Positions 40,701 through 49,575 of a stretch of 64,000 nucleotides of DNA are shown piece after piece. Position 1 is the stretch's first letter; every line of letters begins with the position of its first letter. The DNA comes from Ostrinia nubilalis (lineage: Eukaryota > Arthropoda > Insecta > Lepidoptera > Crambidae): the NCBI RefSeq assembly GCF_963855985.1, contig NW_026973566.1, positions 2,542,001 through 2,606,000 of the forward strand, read 5' to 3'. Both the position numbers and the translations under genes were made by a program. The notes under the pieces were generated by a model. The model saw nothing but the letters and a program-made list of their open reading frames with translations, was not told the origin of the DNA and ran no database searches.

Positions 40701-41906
40701 AACAACGTAATATGCAAATGCAGCCGGAACATGTTTTTGGAAGACGTTCGTAGAATTTGAAGTCGGTCCGTTTGGACTTGGTTGTAATAACGATTCGAAA
40801 TCCGCGTAAATAACGAACGGCATGTCTTGCATTTTTTCATAGTTTTTAAACTGTATAAGTGTGCCGGGTTTTGGTAAAACAGTAGCAACGCCACCGCATA
40901 TATGAGTATTTAATTTAATTTCGTTTTTAAAGAATACCATACAATCATCACAAAAAAATATTTTGTTGTGGTTTTTTGTTATTTGCGACCTTAACAAACG
41001 ACTTAAATTTTTTATCCAACAATAATGCGTTAGATTTCCCTTTTCTAAAAATAATAAATTTATATGGTTCTTTTTCTTGTTCTGAGTGCGGTATAATGGT
41101 CCAACAATATTAGTGTTGTTTTTAATTCCATAAACATTGACACTTATACTGGGATTATTCTTTTCAAAAGTTTTTATATCCGAAAAATTTACAGGAAATG
41201 ACATGTTTTTTGTATTGAGAACGTTCTCAAAATGAGGATATGAAGAAGTTCGGTGAGCATTACTCTTAGCAGGAAACAATGCTGCCATTATGCTCCACAA
41301 AAAACAAAATTTATCTCTGTTTTGAACATTAATACAAGCTCGTTTTAGTTTTAAAGCTTTAGGTAAATCTATAAATTCGGATGCTTTTAAAGGATTAAAT
41401 TTGTTTATGTTAATTTCTAAGTGCGAATTACGGAGAAAAGACCAACCGCTGTCCCTTTCTTGCATTTCGTCAATTTTAGTTGAAATAATAGCTATTGCTT
41501 GTGAGAATATTTCATCAAACGCGTAGTTCTTATGTATGGTAAAGTTCTCTGTAGCAAATGATTTTAGCTCAGATTTGTTAGAGTCATTAGTTCTAAGAGA
41601 AAATTCTGCAAATAATTCGAAGTTGACTTTAAGGCTGTTAAATGCTAGTTGTCGCGCTTGTATGAGTTGCCGCACGCGCGCACGCATGCTGCGCATGAAC
41701 TCGGCTGGCGTCTGCACGCCTTCATCCCTATTGCGCAATCGATACGTAGCTATTCGACTACGGAATGCACTACTTATTTTTTCTATACCATCTCCTAATT
41801 CTATTGCTGAATTATTTTTATGTGTATTACTTTTGAGATGAGCTGAGAAACTATTACTTTTGACTGATAAATCGCACACTGTGCAATATATCGTTCTTTG
41901 AGACAT
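37795..41906 (-). pseudogene. Polinton protein-primed-type DNA polymerase B (copy B, interrupted)
   Basis: N-terminal C2H2-like finger (CTVCDLSVKSNSFSAHLKSN). Exonuclease motifs follow: VIYADFESLL (about residue 367), FHNLSGYDSHLF and YLKSDVLLLADVFEKFR. Between the first two is an endonuclease-VII-like insert (CYLCNQLL, DHCHLTGRYRGPAHSYCNL). Polymerase motif A is FYIDCNNLYGYAM, motif B LLNNSIFGKTLEDP and motif C LCYTDTDSFLYS. Lesions are a 1 bp deletion near 39,701, the foldback element at 38282-38969, and a C-terminus cut after KSLTLEY. The polymerase replicates the element. It is on the strand opposite to the capsid array and convergent with it. Confidence 0.85.
38282..38969. mobile_element. 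CAGGGTG-ended foldback element in polymerase gene, 688 bp
   Basis: The left arm opens CAGGGTGGAAACGATAAGTG and the right arm closes with its complement. The arms continue for about 180 bp through GAACTATCCGAAAATTCAAT. The interior repeats part of the arm (ATGGAAGATGGAAACATTGA). TA flanks both sides. Only a 2 bp TA duplication, not TATA, leaves the polymerase frame in phase when the element is taken out, so the gene itself fixes the duplication length. Confidence 0.9.
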
Positions 41907-42029
41907 TATAAAAAAGTTTAAAACCTACCTAACAACTTTGAATGAAATTAAATAGACTGGGTGAAAAAACTAAGATATAAAAAAGTATTTTATTTTATTA
42001 CCTTAAATAACTAATTAATTAATAACAAA
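41907..42029. other. Boundary between Polinton polymerase start and the next gene's 3' end
   Basis: Short AT-rich interval. On minus it carries AATAAAATAAAATA, suitable as poly(A) signal for the gene ending at 42030. The right end of Polinton copy B should lie about here, but I see no inverted repeat or duplication. Confidence 0.4.
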
Positions 42030-43214
42030 TTACGAACTATTTTTTTTATCAGCGAAAAAAGTACCGTCCTCTTCGAATGCCTCTCGCGCACGCGTGACGA
42101 ATTGCCGCAGTAGGTCAAGATGTTCGGCGTTAGAGCTGCTTTGGTATTTGAGTGACAATACCGCCTTCTCCCAACGATCTTTCGGCTGCACAGCTCGTAT
42201 CTCGTCCGCGTTGTAGAGGCGCAACTCCACGAAGAGATCCCCAGGCAGAGAGGCGGTGCGGCGCAGGACTCCGTCGGCCACTCGACGCGTCAGCACGGAC
42301 TGCAGGCGGCCGGGCTGGCTGCGCGCGCGACTGCTCTCGACGTCCGCGTCGTCGTCCAAGTCCAGCTTCCACCCTGAGGTTCGAGTTCGTTTGTCTCCAC
42401 TCGAGCTCTCTGCTGACTTGCGTTTGGTAGACGACTTTTTCGCTGATGATTTAGTTCTGAAAAAAAAAAAAAACAACATTTGAATTAAATATTCTTAAAC
42501 AGTTTTAATTATTTTAGTTGGAATGAGAGATAACTGGTAAAATTATAAAATTCCTACCGGAATACCAAGCCTTTGCTTGCTAAATATTTATTTCAAAATA
42601 CAATTATCATTACTTACAACGCAAAGTAAATACCTCAATCGTCATAAAAGTGATTAAAAACTTACGGTTCATTAACTGATTCCTCTTCAGAGTCGTCGAA
42701 TAAATGTTTGGCCGTTTTTCGAGGTTTCTGCTTCAACCTGCCAACAAACACGGTTAAATTAGTTTAAAACAGTAATAAACAGAATTTCTAAGTATGAGTC
42801 TTTGTTCGCATAAATTAATAAATATTTGTTTCAACACAGAAGTGAGTCCCGCGTATTTAATTTAAGTACATAGGTACATTACAGCGCAAAGTAAATACGT
42901 GAAACGTTATAAAAGTGATTAAAAACTTACGGTTTATTAACTGATTCATCTTCAGAGTCGTCAAATAAATGTTTGGCTGTTTTTCGCGGTCTCTGCTGCT
43001 TCAACCTGCCAACAAACGATCAAATTAGTTTAAAACGATAATCATTTTCACTTGTTTCAAACAAAAATAAATCGATTTATTACTGGAATATTACTTTGTC
43101 TATATTAAATCTTACCTTTTACAAGATGTTTCCTCTTCAGAATCTATGTCTTCGCGTTTATTTCCGTGCCGCTTGGCAACTGCTTTTTTGTCGCAGTAAT
43201 ACTCAAAGTCCGAC
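42030..43214 (-). CDS. Intron-containing gene with a duplicated exon, product unknown (probably host)
   Basis: Four exons on minus: 43116-43214, 42931-43005, 42666-42737 and 42030-42456. All have AG acceptors and GTAAG donors, and every boundary is in the same phase (one base in, two bases out), so they join without shift. Exons two and three are near copies: QRPRKTAKHLFDDSEDESVN and QKPRKTAKHLFDDSEEESVN. The last exon is GC-rich, with SSTKRKSAESSSGDKRTRTS, then a folded-looking DLFVELRLYNADEIRAVQPK and RQFVTRAREAFEEDG. Alternating basic and acidic segments suggest a nuclear protein. I do not recognise the family. A further upstream exon ending at 43413 has a good donor but does not fit the phase, so the 5' end is open. 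Confidence 0.6.
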
Positions 43215-43930
43215 CTGTAAAATATAGAGTTAAAGTTATAAGACGAAATTATGATGTAGGTACGACATAATTATGTTCAATACAATTCATGTATTGAACA
43301 TTCAATAACAACATACAGTAAACAACTTGAAAAAATCGAACTGCCTAAGTTCATAATTATGCACATTATTATTCTCATAAAACACACAAGGAAAAAAGTT
43401 AAAAAAACTTACGAACATTATTTCGTTGCTGTAGATTGGTCTTGAAGCTGAAGAATACCTTAACCTTGAAGGTTGATGAGCACTATGTGGCACTACTGGA
43501 GTTATTAAATTTTATCGATTTGGAGGTCATAATTTATCTAAAAATAATGCAAGATCAGCAAAAGAGGTAGTCAACATTTTTTCCATTTGTACCGCTTAGT
43601 TAACGGGTAAAATATAATGTATAATTACAAAAGTAACCTTCAAACACAGGGTTTACGATCACTGGCCAAATTTTTTTATAGAATCAGCAATTACAAAATG
43701 TTATTGCTGATTAACATTAACATTTGTGAAAAACAAAAGTTTCAATTTACTCAGACGTCCGCATAATCAGTGTAGGTACAGTCGGCGTAAAAAATATATG
43801 ATGATTTTTTTTCATATTAGGATATTTTTCTTGTTACATACTTTAGATTATTTCTTAAACATACTATCTTTCTTTCTTTCTTTGAATAATATCGCGCAGC
43901 GCCATCTAGTTTCAAAGTAAGCAACTAAAA
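43215..43930. other. Upstream intron or spacer
   Basis: Contains a donor-like ATGTTC|GTAAG at about 43413 on minus and AACTTGAAAAAATCGAACTG at 43324, a string repeated exactly at 52443. No coding sequence otherwise. Confidence 0.4.
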
Positions 43931-43934
43931 TGCT

Positions 43935-44142
43935 TGTGTTATGGGTGCTAGCTTAATACATAATATCCATTGGATATACTACTTAAAAACTATTTAAATA
44001 CATAGGTACACATTATACATAGTAACACCCAGACCCATCACAGGAATTGAAATTCATCATTTCAATTTCTGCTCAGCCGGGAATCGAACCCGGGACTTCT
44101 TGCGTAGTATTGCGGCCTGTTGACCACTAACCACTCAGGTTG
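43935..44142 (-). mobile_element. tRNA-derived SINE
   Basis: On minus the head reads CCTGAGTGGTTAGTGGTC (A-box-like), then CCCGGGTTCGATTCCCGG (B box GGTTCGATTCC with a T-arm stem). There is no good acceptor stem or anticodon arm, so it is not a working tRNA. A unique body follows (GATGGGTCTGGGTGTTAC), ending near TAGCACCCATAACACAAGC. Confidence 0.7.
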
Positions 44143-44890
44143 TTTTACTATGTAAAGGTACATGTGATCATATTGAATGATCGTGTGATGAGGTATGATC
44201 TCGGTAATTGCATTATTTCGTTTTTTTTGGTTGTTTATAGAAACGATAAGCATAACATAAGCAATAAATGCAGTGTTTCAACATTTTTGTAGAGTTATGT
44301 TTACTACCGACTGTACTTACATGCTCAAAACTGTGGTTTCAGCAGTAACAATATACTTGCATTATAACTTATAAGATTAGGGTTCCTTAAAATTTGAAAC
44401 CATATTATCGCCTTTGTTAACATTTAAAAACATTATTATACACTAATTAATTATTTAATCATTTATCCGTCGATGGAAATTCTACAATATTATGTCAGGT
44501 GAGGCAAAAAAAAAACTCAGAATAAATTCATGATCTTTGATGTTAACTTTACTCAAAGGTTCAAATGTGTAATGTTTGTGAAACACACTTTTTGGGTAAA
44601 AACTACGGTTCAATAATAATGTTATAAGAGCACTAAACGTTAACACGTTATCTATAAAAATATATTTGAGATGAGAACCTCTCCTTTTTTAATCGGTTAA
44701 AAATCAATATCTTATAAAAAATTATTAGATGTGATTATAATTACAAAAACACAATTTAATAGTTCAGACAGTATATCATAATTTTGATGATGTTTGATTC
44801 TAATTATGTATGCCTACATACGGAACCTTTGTTGTAAATACTGTACTCAAATTGACTGTCGTATGACATGATTCGCAACCGAGCCAGTGT
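44143..44890. other. Non-coding AT-rich spacer
   Basis: Nothing recognisable beyond AT-rich sequence and short palindromic words. Confidence 0.5.
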
Positions 44891-44895
44891 TGAAG

Positions 44896-45575
44896 TGTAC
44901 GCCATAGTCTCTGGACTGTCATGTGAAGGTTTGATTTTAGGTGCTAACATTTAGTTACAATTAAGACGAACAGTTCGCCTTGATAACTTTTCTAAGCGAA
45001 GTACAGATTTATTGGTACGACCAAACGGGCTAGTGTCGCTGAGCGATTCTAGGTGCCACTAAAACTCTGGAAACAATTAGAAAGTACATCATGGTGGGCT
45101 CAGTAAATCTGAAAGTTGCCAAGTGTTAGTACGATCAAACGGACTAAAATTATACCTTGAGCAAACGGCCGCTGACATAAAGAGCATTGGTGTTATTGTA
45201 TGCGTAGTGTTTTAGTGTACTTACGTCGCGTGGTCATTAGACTCAAAAGGTTTGATTTTAGGTGCTAACATTCAGTTACAATTAAGACGAACAGTTCGCC
45301 TTGATTAGTTTTCTAAGCGAAGTACAGATTTGTTGGTACGACCAAACGGGCTAGTGTCGCTGAGCGATACTAGGTGCCACTTAAATTCTGGAAACAATTA
45401 GAAAGTACATCATAGTGGGCTCAGTAAATCTGAAAGTTGCCAAGTGTTAGTACGATCAAACGGACTAAAATTATACCTTGAGCAAACGGCCGCTGTGACA
45501 TAAAGAACATTGGTGTTAGTGCATAGTGTTTTAGTGTACGTCGCGTGCCCACTGGACTCAAACGTTTGATTTAAG
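44896..45575. repeat. Tandem repeat, about 322 bp unit, two copies and a partial third
   Basis: GGTTTGATTTTAGGTGCTAA begins corresponding segments at about 44,928 and 45,250, and a shortened version is at about 45,560. Within each unit ACGACCAAACGGGCTAGTGT and ACGATCAAACGGACTAAAAT are related subrepeats. Copies differ by only a few bases, so the duplication is recent. Confidence 0.9.
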
Positions 45576-45727
45576 GTAGGTACAGTAGAATGTAGAAATA
45601 TCATAAATAAATAGCAAAAGCAATTAGTAGGTACGATAGGGAGCGTTTAATTCATAATCAAACAATTTATAAAGACTGCGTTCAACTGAATCATAAAACA
45701 AGTTTTAGATCCTAATTCACTCTTTTG

Positions 45728-45816
45728 TTATAATTGTTCGGTCTAATTAACTTTCTTCGAATGAGCGGCCGAAGGAAGCGAATGAGAAGAAAGTGAATTA
45801 GAACGAACAATTATAA
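45728..45816. repeat. Imperfect hairpin, 31 bp arms
   Basis: TTATAATTGTTCGGTCTAAT...CTTTCTTC on the left pairs with GAAGAAAG...ATTAGAACGAACAATTATAA on the right around a 27 bp loop (GAATGAGCGGCCGAAGG...). It may be a small MITE. Confidence 0.7.
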
Positions 45817-46329
45817 CCTACTAAGGTCAAAGTCAGAATATTTTTTTCAAGATTTTTACATTATCAATTTCAATTCGTTATTTAAAAAAAAAATCTATGA
45901 AACCTTATTAAAATTTTTAGTATTTTCGTCACAATAAGGCTTTTGTCACCTTTTGTCTTTACAATAAGAAATGTACAGCAGCGCGCGCACACACGCTCAA
46001 GCGCTGCCCCCACGCCCCGCAACCGCAACCCGCGCTCGCCCATGAGTCAGTCAACTCTACTGTGAGTTCAACGACTACGACTGGACCAACTGGAATAAGC
46101 TTAAGCCAAATCTACCCAGTTTGTAAAAATGAAATGAGTACTTAAATTAGTTACTTACACCTTAATCACCTTACCAGTTTAGTTTTTATTCTAAAAATAA
46201 TTAATTGCACTTTAATTAATAAAAACCCTTTACACGAATTTGTTTCTTTCCGCAAATTAAATAATCTTACAGAACCTAGGTTATTAAACATTATTAACTA
46301 AACCGTGCTTTTACTCATAACCGTTATTC
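45817..46329. other. Non-coding spacer
   Basis: A short GC-rich patch at 45980-46040 (GCGCGCGCACACACGC, CCCCACGCCCCGC) within AT-rich sequence; no gene is recognisable. Confidence 0.4.
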
Positions 46330-46912
46330 TATCACAATGTAGTATCACAGGTCTTATTAGCTACGCAAGTGTGATAAGCGTAAGTAGGTATCATTAAAAA
46401 GTACCGTAAACAGATGAATAATGATCTTTTGAATGAGGCCTGTCATTCTTTACATTCATAACTGTCTACTTCAATAACTTAAGTCTTTTTATGCTGAGTG
46501 GAAGCCTATTTGGCATAATTTTTAAATTAATTTTTTTATCGTATTAATATTCTGTAATTTGTTGTTCTAGTGTGCCAAATAAATGTATTTTCTTTCATTC
46601 TTTCTTTCTTTACGATAGTAATAAAATTAATAAAGTAAAACTCAAATTATTGCTTACACCACACCGCTCTGAACGCCTAGAGTAAACACCTGGCAATGTT
46701 ACTCCCATCGTTAATTAAGGCATTCACTTTCGATAGGAGTGATGATTGTGTGTTCTTTAAACTTAATTGATTTCAGCAACTAAATAAAAAAGTCTCTTTT
46801 TTCAGTCTTCCTTCCATACTCATTACTTCCTTTCTTCATAATTTACTTGAAATAAATAATGGTTATGCACGCGATTCTAAAAAAACCATAAAGTTAATAT
46901 TCCTTCGGAATA
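46330..46912. repeat. Dispersed repeat, related to 59965-60600
   Basis: Shares TATCATTAAAAAGTAC-GTAAACA, CTGAACGCCTAGA, TTCACTTTCGATAGGAG, and CCATAC-ATTACTTCC followed by TTCATAATTTAC with the region near 60.0-60.6 kb, in the same order. Its end ATAAAGTTAATATTCCTTCG is the reverse complement of the start of that region (CGAAGGAATATTAACTTTAT), suggesting inverted termini of a transposon. Confidence 0.55.
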
Positions 46913-46944
46913 GAGCAACAAAGAATGAGCGAGCGAGATGTCAC

Positions 46945-47725
46945 TGTGCAGGACTGTTTATTTATCCGGTCACAAAAATATGCGGAACTGTAACGAAGAC
47001 CGGGTAATCGGAGCGGAGTAGGTACACGGAGTGGCCTGTCGGACGCGGTGAAAACGATGATGCGGTGGACTGTAGGCTGTAGGACTGTATACGGTGGCAC
47101 TCCGGTAGACGGTGTCTCCAGTCGTTGCACACTGAAGTTCGGTAGGTGGATCGTTGACTCGTCTTTGTCGAAGGACGGCGTCGATAGCGATACAGTGCGC
47201 GGTGAAACGTATCCGAAGTCACGAAGCAATAACGGTGTCCGGTTCTGATGCTGAAGTCGTCACTATGATCACTATTCTTCTATCGCGGTGAGAAGTCTTC
47301 CTGTAGCTCTTCGGTCGGAGGAGGTTCACTCTTGATCTGTTCGGAGAACTGTCTTGAGTAAAACTGATGACGGATCGGTCCGGCGACCGGTTTATATACC
47401 GCTCCAGCTCGCCTACTAACTAGAAAATCGACGGTTCGCCCGCTTTCTGGAAGACGCGAGTACTTGCTCTAACGCGCGGGACTCGTAAACAAAGTTTTAA
47501 GGCATCCGGATATGAGCCTTATTTCTTACGCGCTACGGTCGGTTATCGCGGGCGCGCGTGCTATTGCTGTCCTTTGTGCACTCGCACTGTCTCTTTCTTT
47601 TCAAGTACTTGCCGCGCGCCGAGGATTTATAACATATCTATACCTATAGGCGCGTATATGTATTTGCTGCTGTTTCTTTTATATTTTTAGGGTTCTGTGG
47701 GAAGAATTCGTAGTCGTCGTGAACA
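46945..47725 (-). repeat. 3' LTR of the BEL/Pao element
   Basis: TGTGCAGGAC...GTCGTGAACA on plus (TG...CA). The minus strand has a TATATAAA box at 47391-47398. It is nearly identical to the LTR at 56823-57605. Confidence 0.92.
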
Positions 47726-47790
47726 TACTCCCGCCGTGCAGCGGCGCACTCGTGTCGTCGCTGCATCCAAATCGCTAACACGACGACTGA

Positions 47791-49575
47791 CTACTGTTCT
47801 GTCACCCCCTTTTCGGTAGGTAGGATGACGAGCCTTTTCGTAGGTCTGCGCATGACACCTCCTTGTGTCATGATGTCTGCGGTACGAACGATTCCGTCTC
47901 GTCCCGGATACGTTGCGATGACTTTCCCTCGGGGCCAAGTATTGCGAGGTAAGTTGGGGTCGACGACTAATACTAAGTCGTCTACTTTCAAAGGAGCTCC
48001 CCTGCCATGGGGCTCCCGCCGGTGTTGGAGTTCTGGTAAGTATTCACGTAACCATCTTGCCCAGAACTTATCTGCGAGTAGTTGAGCGCGGCGCCACTGT
48101 TGCTTGCTCACGGTGTCGGATTTGGTAAATGTTCCCGGTGTCTGCACTCGGCCTGAACCACCGATCAAAAAATGGTTCGGGGTAAGAGCTTCATCGTCTT
48201 CAGGTGACGTAGAAACATGAGTTAACGGACGGCTGTTAACTATGTACTCGGCTTCACATAGTAATGTTCGCAACACGTCTTCGCGCGGGTGCTGTTCGTG
48301 TAGTATACGGTAGAGGGCGTTCTTCACTGAGCGCACAAGGCGTTCCCATGCACCCCCCATGAACGGTGCACCTGGTGGTATATACCGCCAAGTGATTGAT
48401 CGCTTCGTAGCTTCGTTCTTGACGGCTTCACGGAGCTCCCGGTCGGCACCGTGAAAGTTCGTCCCGTTGTCGGAGTATATTTCGGTAGGCGCTCCGCGGC
48501 GTGCGGTCATACGCCTCAGAGCCATAATAGCTGCGTCTGCGGTTAGGTCAGCTGCCAATTCTAAGTGCACGGCGCGCGTAGTGAGACATGTAAAGAGAGC
48601 TACATATCTCTTTTCGTGATGACGGCCTACGGTTATCGAGAGTGGGCCGAAATAATCGACCCCTGTGAATGTAAACGGCCGTTGATGATGAGCAAGTCGG
48701 CTCCTCGGATGGTTTCCAGTCGGAGGTTCGGTCGGTATAGCTCTTCTTAGGCGGCATTGCTGACACTGTTTCACGATAGTGCGTGTAATCGGACGTAATC
48801 TCACTATGTAATAGTGCTGGCGGGCTTCATTAACTGTGGTTTCGATCCCCGCGTGTGCTAATTGTTCATGTATCCATGCTAGATACAGCTTCGTATATCG
48901 GTGATTGCCGTCTAAAACTGCCGTTTCTCTTTGTTCTAACGTTATGTCGTTCGCAGCGGCTATTCTCGATGCAACGCGTATTTTTCCGTCGGTGAACGTG
49001 AATTTAGTACGATGATCTAGTCTGCTGTTCGTCGGAAGATGCTGGCCGTTACGGAGTGCTTCAATCTCTTCGTGAAACATCTCTTCTTGCACAGCTTGCA
49101 CCCAGAGCGACTCGGCATGCTGCAGAAACGGTACTTCAATTATAACGCCTAGTCGACTCTGCTCGGACACGTCGGCGTGTAACTTTGCGTGTAATTTTCT
49201 GGCAGGAGACGGCCACTGTGGATCTTTTTCTTTATTCTTCGTTGTACGTTTATAATTGACGGAGACTCTTCTTGCACGCAGCTTCTGAATGAATAACAAT
49301 ACTAAGGCGGTAGTCCTTATTAGTCGTAGCCACGATGAGAAACGATTGACGTCGGGTAACGACTCGCAAAGTCGAACGTTGTTACTCTTCAATAAGTTGA
49401 CTCGCTCTTCTGTTTTGTTTTCGGTTGTATTCGTAGATTTTTCTTGCGGCCAACTTTCTGGGGGTCCTCGTAGAAATGGCGGTCCGGTGAACCATCTGTG
49501 CGAAGCGTTAAACTGTTTCGGTGAATCGCGTGTAGCGTCGTCTGCTACATTCTGTGACGTAGGAACCCATCGCCA
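47791..49575 (-). CDS. BEL/Pao pol: integrase and C-terminal domain
   Basis: Continues the reverse transcriptase frame past the TAA at 49576-49578. The first residues (VPTSQNVADDATR) are typical of the BEL linker. A zinc-binding H2C2 region follows (YLAWIHEQLAHAGIETTVNE, then QCQQCRLRR). The DDE core is FTGVDYFGPL, EIYSDNGTNFHG and MGGAWERLVRSVKNAL, with intact Asp, Asp and Glu. It ends with the DUF5641-type domain (DLVLVVDPNLPRNTWPRGKV and GRDGIVRTADI). It inserts the cDNA copy into the chromosome. The frame is open apart from the one upstream stop. Confidence 0.9.
   Translation of the reverse strand, partial: WRWVPTSQNVADDATRDSPKQFNASHRWFTGPPFLRGPPESWPQEKSTNTTENKTEERVNLLKSNNVRLCESLPDVNRFSSWLRLIRTTALVLLFIQKLRARRVSVNYKRTTKNKEKDPQWPSPARKLHAKLHADVSEQSRLGVIIEVPFLQHAESLWVQAVQEEMFHEEIEALRNGQHLPTNSRLDHRTKFTFTDGKIRVASRIAAANDITLEQRETAVLDGNHRYTKLYLAWIHEQLAHAGIETTVNEARQHYYIVRLRPITRTIVKQCQQCRLRRAIPTEPPTGNHPRSRLAHHQRPFTFTGVDYFGPLSITVGRHHEKRYVALFTCLTTRAVHLELAADLTADAAIMALRRMTARRGAPTEIYSDNGTNFHGADRELREAVKNEATKRSITWRYIPPGAPFMGGAWERLVRSVKNALYRILHEQHPREDVLRTLLCEAEYIVNSRPLTHVSTSPEDDEALTPNHFLIGGSGRVQTPGTFTKSDTVSKQQWRRAQLLADKFWARWLREYLPELQHRREPHGRGAPLKVDDLVLVVDPNLPRNTWPRGKVIATYPGRDGIVRTADIMTQGGVMRRPTKRLVILPTEKGVTEQ

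Noticed and set aside
42130..42483. Overlapping frames on both strands within the last exon of the 42 kb gene
   Set aside because: They are shadows of a GC-rich exon; only the minus frame joins upstream exons in phase.
44071..44142. Functional tRNA gene
   Set aside because: A and B boxes are present but no proper anticodon arm or acceptor stem; the following body is SINE-like.
45410..45604. Open frame on minus in the 322 bp repeat
   Set aside because: It spans a tandem repeat junction, is not kept in the other unit and has no motif.
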